Under the pieces are notes generated by a model. The model was not told the origin of the DNA. It saw only the letters and a program-made list of their open reading frames with translations, and searched no databases. DNA of 64,000 nt from Oceanobacter sp045430275 (GTDB lineage Bacteria > Pseudomonadota > Gammaproteobacteria > Pseudomonadales > Oceanobacteraceae): positions 186,001 through 250,000 of the forward strand of contig JAILXU010000002.1 of NCBI GenBank assembly GCA_045430275.1, in the 5' to 3' direction. Both the position numbers and the translations under genes were made by a program. Every line of letters begins with the position of its first letter. Positions within the stretch are counted from its first letter, which is position 1. Positions 59,211 through 64,000 of this stretch are shown in pieces.

Positions 59211-59246
59211 ATCGCCTTCTTTGTGCTGAGACATGTGTTTCCCCTT

Positions 59247-59263
59247 ACGAGCACGCTGCTCGT
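59247..59263 (-). promoter_or_regulatory. Hairpin directly upstream of the ftsZ ribosome site
   Basis: ACGAGCA-GCG-TGCTCGT in the minus-strand transcript forms a perfect 7-bp stem. Its 3' arm runs straight into AAGGGG, the ribosome site of the longer ftsZ start. It may affect ftsZ translation or mark an RNase cut. Confidence 0.5.
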
Positions 59264-59277
59264 ACCCGTATTAAAGC

Positions 59278-60513
59278 CTAAAAATTACCTTTAATCCATT
59301 CTGCTACCCGTGAAGCCAGTCCCGACTTTTCGCTTTCCTCAGCACTTCCAGTAGTCAGGTTTTTTTGTTGTTTTGCAGCGTACAGCAACAATCCAACAGC
59401 CGTTGAATAACGGGGGTGAGCCACCACGTCCATCAAACCTGTGACACCTTTGGGCAATGCCAGACGAACGGGCATGTGAAAAACCTCTTCAGCCAACTCC
59501 ACTGCCCCTTCCATCTGGGAAGTTCCCCCCGTAAGGACAACACCCGCAGGAATCATTTCAGCATAGCCACTGGCTTCGATGTTATCCAGAACCATCTGAA
59601 ACAGCTCTTCATAACGTGGTTCAATCACTTCGGCCAACATTAATCGAGACAACTTCCGCGGTGGACGATCTCCCACACTGGGCACATTAATCTGCTGATT
59701 GCCATCCACCAGCTTCTGAAGTGCGCAGGCGTATTTGATCTTCAGGGTTTCCGCTTCCTGGGTCGGTGTCAGCAGAGCACTGGCAATATCATTGGTGACC
59801 TGATCCCCGGCAATAGGAATAACCGAGGTATAACGAATGGCTCCACCGGTAAAGATGGCAATATCCGTTGTGCCACCACCAATATCGACCATACAAACAC
59901 CAAGCTCTCGCTCGTCTTCTGTCAGCGTTGCATAGCTGGAAGCCAGTTGTTCCAGAATCAATTCTTCCGAGACCAGATTACACCGCTGAATACAGCGCTC
60001 AATATTCTGGGCCGCATTGACCGCTGCCGAAATCAGATGCACTCGTGCCTCAAGCCGAACCCCGGCCATACCGACCGGATCACGGATTCCACCTTGATCA
60101 TCGACGGAGTAATCCTGTGGCAACACATGAATAGTGCGACGATCCTGAGGGATGGCAACCGCCTGGGCAGCATCAATCACACGCTCTAGGTCAGGATCTG
60201 TGATTTCCTTGCCGCGCACCGCCACAATCCCGTTGGAATTACGAGACTGGATATGGCTGCCTGCAATACCTGCATACACTGAATGAATATTGCAGCCTGC
60301 GATCAGCTCTGCCTCAACAACAGCTTTATGGATTGATTCAACCGTTGACTCGATATTAACCACAACCCCTTTCTTGAGGCCACGGCTGGGGTGTGATCCC
60401 ATACCAACAACTTCCACACCACCATCAACAGTCAATGCGCCGACAATAGCCACAATCTTGGATGTGCCAATGTCCAGACCAACCAGCATTTTACCCTGTT
60501 GCTCATGTGCCAT
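59278..60513 (-). CDS. ftsA: Cell-division actin FtsA
   Basis: FtsA anchors FtsZ to the membrane. The 411-residue product has the actin-type phosphate motif LVGLDIGTSKIVAIVG, MVDIGGGTTDIAIFTGG and VLTGGTSQMEGAVELAE. It ends in the amphipathic membrane-binding helix SRVAEWIKGNF. Its start overlaps the ftsQ stop by one base (TGATG), so the two are coupled. Confidence 0.96.
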   Translation of the reverse strand: MAHEQQGKMLVGLDIGTSKIVAIVGALTVDGGVEVVGMGSHPSRGLKKGVVVNIESTVESIHKAVVEAELIAGCNIHSVYAGIAGSHIQSRNSNGIVAVRGKEITDPDLERVIDAAQAVAIPQDRRTIHVLPQDYSVDDQGGIRDPVGMAGVRLEARVHLISAAVNAAQNIERCIQRCNLVSEELILEQLASSYATLTEDERELGVCMVDIGGGTTDIAIFTGGAIRYTSVIPIAGDQVTNDIASALLTPTQEAETLKIKYACALQKLVDGNQQINVPSVGDRPPRKLSRLMLAEVIEPRYEELFQMVLDNIEASGYAEMIPAGVVLTGGTSQMEGAVELAEEVFHMPVRLALPKGVTGLMDVVAHPRYSTAVGLLLYAAKQQKNLTTGSAEESEKSGLASRVAEWIKGNF

Positions 60514-61286
60514 CAGGAATGGTCTCCTGTCTCTTTATCTTTCCAGCGTATGGCTGCACCTTTGCCATATCGCAGGTCTATGTAATGAATATCTTTTCCG
60601 GCCAAATTAACCAAGAGTACTTGTAAGCGTTGCAAGCGTTCATCAAACAACTGGCGACCAAAACGAACTTTCCAGCCATTGGAAAGATGCGCTTCCAATG
60701 ACTGCACAGCATCCATCGACAAGATTTCGATTTGTATATCATGATCGACCAGCACCTGCTGAATCAGCCGATACATCCGAATCATGTCATCTTGCCATTC
60801 AGCCTCAGCTTGAAAACGTGGCAATGACATATCCTGAAATCCGTCGGGCTTTTGTGACAAACTGCCATCCGACGCCAGCAGCCGATCCTGATTCCAGAAA
60901 GCGACAGGGACTTTTTCATAAACATGAATATCCAACCTGTCTGGCCACCGCTTGCGAACCTTAACCCGATCAACCAGAGGCAACTGCAACACTTTCTGGC
61001 GAACCTGATACACATCGACCTCAAAAAATCCGGCCCCATGATACATCAAGGTTGATCTGGCAATATCCGGCGCGTTCAAAAATACCAGATCCCCTTCGAT
61101 ATCAACCTGCGTAATCCGCCACTGGGAGAGCTGTTGTTGGAATATCGTGACAGCTCCCCAAATCAAAGCGCCTGATAACAGTGTAACAGGCACAAACCGA
61201 GGCAGTTTAAAAGATATCTGTTTTCGAGGTTTTGGAGGTGTAACGGGCGTAGCACCTCTCGGCTCGGGCGACCGGCGTCGACTCAC
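60513..61286 (-). CDS. ftsQ: Cell-division protein FtsQ
   Basis: FtsQ is a bitopic divisome protein linking early and late division proteins through FtsB and FtsL. The 257-residue product has a short basic cytoplasmic tail, one membrane helix (about residues 30-50), a POTRA domain (WRITQVDIEGDLVFLNAPDI) and the FtsQ beta domain (VDRVKVRKRWPDRLDIHVYE). It overlaps ddl by ATGA and ftsA by one base. Confidence 0.93.
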   Translation of the reverse strand: MSRRRSPEPRGATPVTPPKPRKQISFKLPRFVPVTLLSGALIWGAVTIFQQQLSQWRITQVDIEGDLVFLNAPDIARSTLMYHGAGFFEVDVYQVRQKVLQLPLVDRVKVRKRWPDRLDIHVYEKVPVAFWNQDRLLASDGSLSQKPDGFQDMSLPRFQAEAEWQDDMIRMYRLIQQVLVDHDIQIEILSMDAVQSLEAHLSNGWKVRFGRQLFDERLQRLQVLLVNLAGKDIHYIDLRYGKGAAIRWKDKETGDHS

Positions 61287-62206
61287 ATTGAATTACCAGC
61301 CTGTCGCGCCTGCGTCAGCAATGACACCACCAATTGATCAAATGACATGCCCGCCGCTGCCGCCGCCATGGGAACCAGTGAGTGATCCGTCATCCCTGGA
61401 CTGGTATTAATTTCAAGTAACCAAAAATCACCGTCTTTATCCTGCATAACATCCACACGCCCCCAACCGGAACATCCAACCAGCTCATAAGCTCGCTGGC
61501 ATAACGCGCGCAATGCCTGTTCTTCATCGTCAGCCAGACCGGAAGGTAACAGATAGCGCGTGTCATTGGCTTGGTATTTTGCATCGTAATCGTAAAAATC
61601 GTGACTGGTTTGCAATTGAATAGCGGGCAACGCCTGACCATTCACAACCGCTACCGTGAATTCCCGACCTTCAACCCACCGCTCAGCCAGAACCAGGCCA
61701 TCGTATCGAGCCGCATCGTCAAAACTGGCGCGCAGTTGTTCCGCATTGGCCACCCGATGCATTCCGATGCTGGAACCTTCATGCGCAGGCTTGACGATCG
61801 CATTACATTCCAATTGCTGAATGACACCTTGCCAGTCGGCATCCTGCTCCAGCAAAATAGCCGGAGGCGTCGGTAATCCAACGGCCTGCCACAACAGCTT
61901 GGTTCGCCATTTATCCATCGCAATCGCGGACGCCATCACACCGCTTCCGGTGTAAGGCAAACCCAACCACTCCAGCACTCCCTGAATAGTGCCGTCCTCA
62001 CCACCGCGCCCATGCAGTGCAATAAACGCCAGATCAATGGGTTCATCGACCAATCGTTTGACGATATCGTCACCCACATCAATGGCTACGGCATCAATAC
62101 CTTGCCGCGCCATGGAAGCCATGACAGCCTGACCACTGCGAAGCGACACATCCCGCTCTGCAGAATGTCCGCCCATGAGCACAGCCACACGTCCGAAATC
62201 AGTCAT
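61283..62206 (-). CDS. ddl: D-alanine-D-alanine ligase
   Basis: Ddl joins two D-Ala to give the dipeptide for UDP-MurNAc-pentapeptide. The 307-residue ATP-grasp enzyme has VLMGGHSAERDVSLRSGQA, IALHGRGGEDGTIQGVLEWL, PAHEGSSIGM and the C-terminal LLEINTSPGMTDHSLVP with its metal ligands. It is of the DdlB type by place in the division cluster. The start lies 8 bases inside the murC end. Confidence 0.95.
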   Translation of the reverse strand: MTDFGRVAVLMGGHSAERDVSLRSGQAVMASMARQGIDAVAIDVGDDIVKRLVDEPIDLAFIALHGRGGEDGTIQGVLEWLGLPYTGSGVMASAIAMDKWRTKLLWQAVGLPTPPAILLEQDADWQGVIQQLECNAIVKPAHEGSSIGMHRVANAEQLRASFDDAARYDGLVLAERWVEGREFTVAVVNGQALPAIQLQTSHDFYDYDAKYQANDTRYLLPSGLADDEEQALRALCQRAYELVGCSGWGRVDVMQDKDGDFWLLEINTSPGMTDHSLVPMAAAAAGMSFDQLVVSLLTQARQAGNSM

Positions 62207-63674
62207 CTGCGTGCTCCTCGCTCAGCCATCCAGACAGAGAAGAGGCCAACTGCACCGCGACAGCGCCAATATCCCCAGCACCCTGAGTCAATAGCAAGTC
62301 ACCGGCACTCAAGACCGCTTTCAAAGGCGCTTCCAATGATTCCCCCCGCTCAATAAAGACCGGATCAACTTCGCCACGCTGGCGAATACTGCCACACAGG
62401 GAGCGACCGTCAGAACCACTGACGGGTTTCTCTCCCGCCGGGTACACATCCATCAACAGCAGTACATCGGCCTGAGACAACACCCGGACAAAATCTTCAT
62501 ACAGATCCTTTGTGCGGGAGTAGCGATGAGGCTGAAACAACATCACCAGACGACGGTCTGGAAAACCCTTGCGAATGGCATCAATCGTGACCTCAAGCTC
62601 CCGAGGATGATGCCCATAATCGTCCACCATCATGACATTGCCGGATTCATCCGGCAGCGGGAACTCACCATAGACCTGAAAACGACGACCGACGCCTTCA
62701 AAATTCTCCAGCGCCGTCTGAATCGCCTGATCCGACACGCCTTCTTCCGTTGATACCGCAATGGCTGACAAAGCATTCAAAACATTGTGCTCACCCGGCA
62801 TACGCATGCGCACACGCAAGGGCTTTTGGCTTTCTGGCCGATGCACCAGGAAGGTCGTAAACATGCCTTGCTGCTGAACATCAGACGCACGGAAATCGGC
62901 ATCATCAGAGAAACCGTACGTAACCGTTTGGCGACCAATTTTAGACAATAAAGAACGCACAACCGGATCATCGATACACACAACGGCCAGGCCATAAAAT
63001 GGCAAATTATGCAGAAAATCGACGAAAGTCTGTTTCAGGCGCTCAAAATCACCGCCATAAGTGGACATGTGATCGGCATCGATGTTGGTGACAATCGACA
63101 CCATCGGCTGCAAATGCAAGAAGCTGGCGTCGCTTTCATCCGCTTCCGCCACCAGATAACGACTGCTGCCCATTCGAGCGTTGGTTCCGGCACTGTTCAG
63201 CTTGCCGCCAATCACAAATGTTGGGTCCAGATCAGCGGCCGCCAGAATACTGGCCACCAGACTGGTGGTCGTGGTCTTGCCGTGTGTGCCAGCCACCGCA
63301 ATGCCATGACGAAAACGCATCAGCTCCGCCAGCATCTCGGCACGCCGCACCACGGGTATACGATTTTCCAGCGCAGTGGCCACTTCCGGGTTGCTTTGAT
63401 CAATCGCAGACGACACCACCACCACACTCGCCCCTTTGACATGGCTGGCCTGGTGCCCAATGAATACCTGCACCCCTTTGGCGACCAGACGAGCCGTCAC
63501 CGGGGATTCCCGAATATCCGAACCACTGATGTCATATCCCTGGTTCAGTAATACCTCAGCAATACCGCACATACCGGTACCGCCAATACCGATAAAGTGT
63601 ATCCGACTCACACGGCGCATTTCCGGTATGAAATGAATCAGGTCATCGGCCTGACGGGTGTCTTCAACACTCAC
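62199..63674 (-). CDS. murC: UDP-N-acetylmuramate-L-alanine ligase
   Basis: MurC adds L-Ala to UDP-MurNAc, the first peptide step of peptidoglycan. The 491-residue product has the N-terminal Rossmann motif IHFIGIGGTGMCGIAEVLLN, the P-loop AGTHGKTTTTSLVASIL, AEADESDASFLHLQP and DDYGHHPRELEVTIDAI. A GTG start at 63674 (VSVEDTRQADD) overlaps the murG end by 11 bases and gives a length like P. aeruginosa MurC; ATG 63620 is a shorter choice. No murB lies between murC and ddl. Confidence 0.94.
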   Translation of the reverse strand: MSVEDTRQADDLIHFIPEMRRVSRIHFIGIGGTGMCGIAEVLLNQGYDISGSDIRESPVTARLVAKGVQVFIGHQASHVKGASVVVVSSAIDQSNPEVATALENRIPVVRRAEMLAELMRFRHGIAVAGTHGKTTTTSLVASILAAADLDPTFVIGGKLNSAGTNARMGSSRYLVAEADESDASFLHLQPMVSIVTNIDADHMSTYGGDFERLKQTFVDFLHNLPFYGLAVVCIDDPVVRSLLSKIGRQTVTYGFSDDADFRASDVQQQGMFTTFLVHRPESQKPLRVRMRMPGEHNVLNALSAIAVSTEEGVSDQAIQTALENFEGVGRRFQVYGEFPLPDESGNVMMVDDYGHHPRELEVTIDAIRKGFPDRRLVMLFQPHRYSRTKDLYEDFVRVLSQADVLLLMDVYPAGEKPVSGSDGRSLCGSIRQRGEVDPVFIERGESLEAPLKAVLSAGDLLLTQGAGDIGAVAVQLASSLSGWLSEEHADD

Positions 63675-64000
63675 GATAAATCCTCTCAATCTGTTCCAGG
63701 GTTTGCTCTGTGGCATCCAGCACGGCACAAGCCTGACTGGCAATGGCCATATCGGCCAGGGTTTCCGGGGATGCTATTAATTGCTGCAAGGTATCGGTCA
63801 GCCATGCCACCGAAAAATCGGTTTGCTGACAGATTAACGCCGCCCCGGCTTTCTCCAGATAACCGGCATTCACGGTTTGATGATCATCCACAGCGTGAGG
63901 GTAAGGCACCAGAATGGCTGGCTTGCCTGCCGCTGCCAACTCGGACACGGTTAACGCACCGGCACGACACACCACCAGATCAGCCCACTGATACGCAGCG
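63664..64000 (-). CDS. murG: MurG glycosyltransferase, C-terminal part (cut by window)
   Basis: MurG adds GlcNAc to lipid I to make lipid II on the inner face of the inner membrane. Only the last 112 codons are inside the window; the frame is open to the right edge. The visible residues include ADLVVCRAGALTVSELAAAG and ILVPYPHAVDDHQTVNAGYL, the UDP-binding region of the C-terminal domain. An internal GTG at 63975 is not the real start. It ends 11 bases inside murC. Confidence 0.93.
   Translation of the reverse strand, partial: AAYQWADLVVCRAGALTVSELAAAGKPAILVPYPHAVDDHQTVNAGYLEKAGAALICQQTDFSVAWLTDTLQQLIASPETLADMAIASQACAVLDATEQTLEQIERIYREC

Overview
This window is chromosomal DNA from a gammaproteobacterium, most likely an Oceanospirillales/Pseudomonadales-type marine heterotroph. 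The reasons are Pseudomonas-like gene order in nearly every block, a type IV pilus locus pilA-pilB-pilC-pilD, Lol/Bam/Lpx outer-membrane genes, coq7 for aerobic ubiquinone synthesis, and a type A RNase P RNA with a short P3 arm. Protein comparisons are from memory of families. No search was run, so genus is not assigned.

Layout, left to right. 1-5.3 kb (+): end of a type IV pilin gene, then pilB, pilC, pilD, coaE, yacG. 5.3-15.6 kb: a periplasmic copper chaperone (-), then aroQ, prmA, a zinc-ribbon/DUF3426 membrane protein, dusB-fis, purH, purD and a RetS-like hybrid sensor whose phospho-acceptor His is replaced by Gln. 15.6-20.5 kb: a Ycf46-type AAA ATPase (-), coq7 plus a small membrane protein (+), and ilvIH (-) behind a long structured leader. 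20.9-28.3 kb: a DUF4124 protein, pgeF-rluD (-), bamD (+), rnpB and rsmI (-), lpoA, yraN, gmhA (+). 28.4-34.0 kb (-): sulfide:quinone reductase, moeB, prmC, prfA, hemA. 34.1-41.0 kb (+): a TPR lipoprotein, lolB, ispE, tRNA-Gln(TTG), prs, rplY, pth, ychF.

41.3-45.6 kb is the only clearly accessory stretch. It holds a 917-residue lipoprotein with a PKD-like domain and an EF-hand-like loop, a TetR regulator bracketed by two near-identical palindromes, a 49-codon gene behind the second palindrome, and an unrecognised 203-residue protein. 45.8-51.4 kb (+) is miaB-phoH-ybeY-ybeX-lnt plus a small membrane protein. 51.4-64.0 kb (-) is the division/wall cluster murG(partial)-murC-ddl-ftsQ-ftsA-ftsZ-lpxC, then an M23 peptidase, secA, argJ and mutT.

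Most neighbours are tightly packed. ATGA stop/start overlaps occur at pilD/coaE, coaE/yacG, aroQ/prmA, dusB/fis, prmC/moeB, TPR/lolB, phoH/ybeY, ybeY/ybeX, ddl/ftsQ and argJ/mutT. I saw no insertion sequence, prophage gene, CRISPR array, integrase or toxin-antitoxin pair. The most interesting signals are the RetS-like pseudokinase, the TetR/twin-palindrome/49-codon unit, two untranslated leaders with mutually exclusive pairings (dusB-fis and ilvIH), a stable-RNA-type promoter buried in ispE, and divergent rsmI/lpoA start codons that share one CATG.
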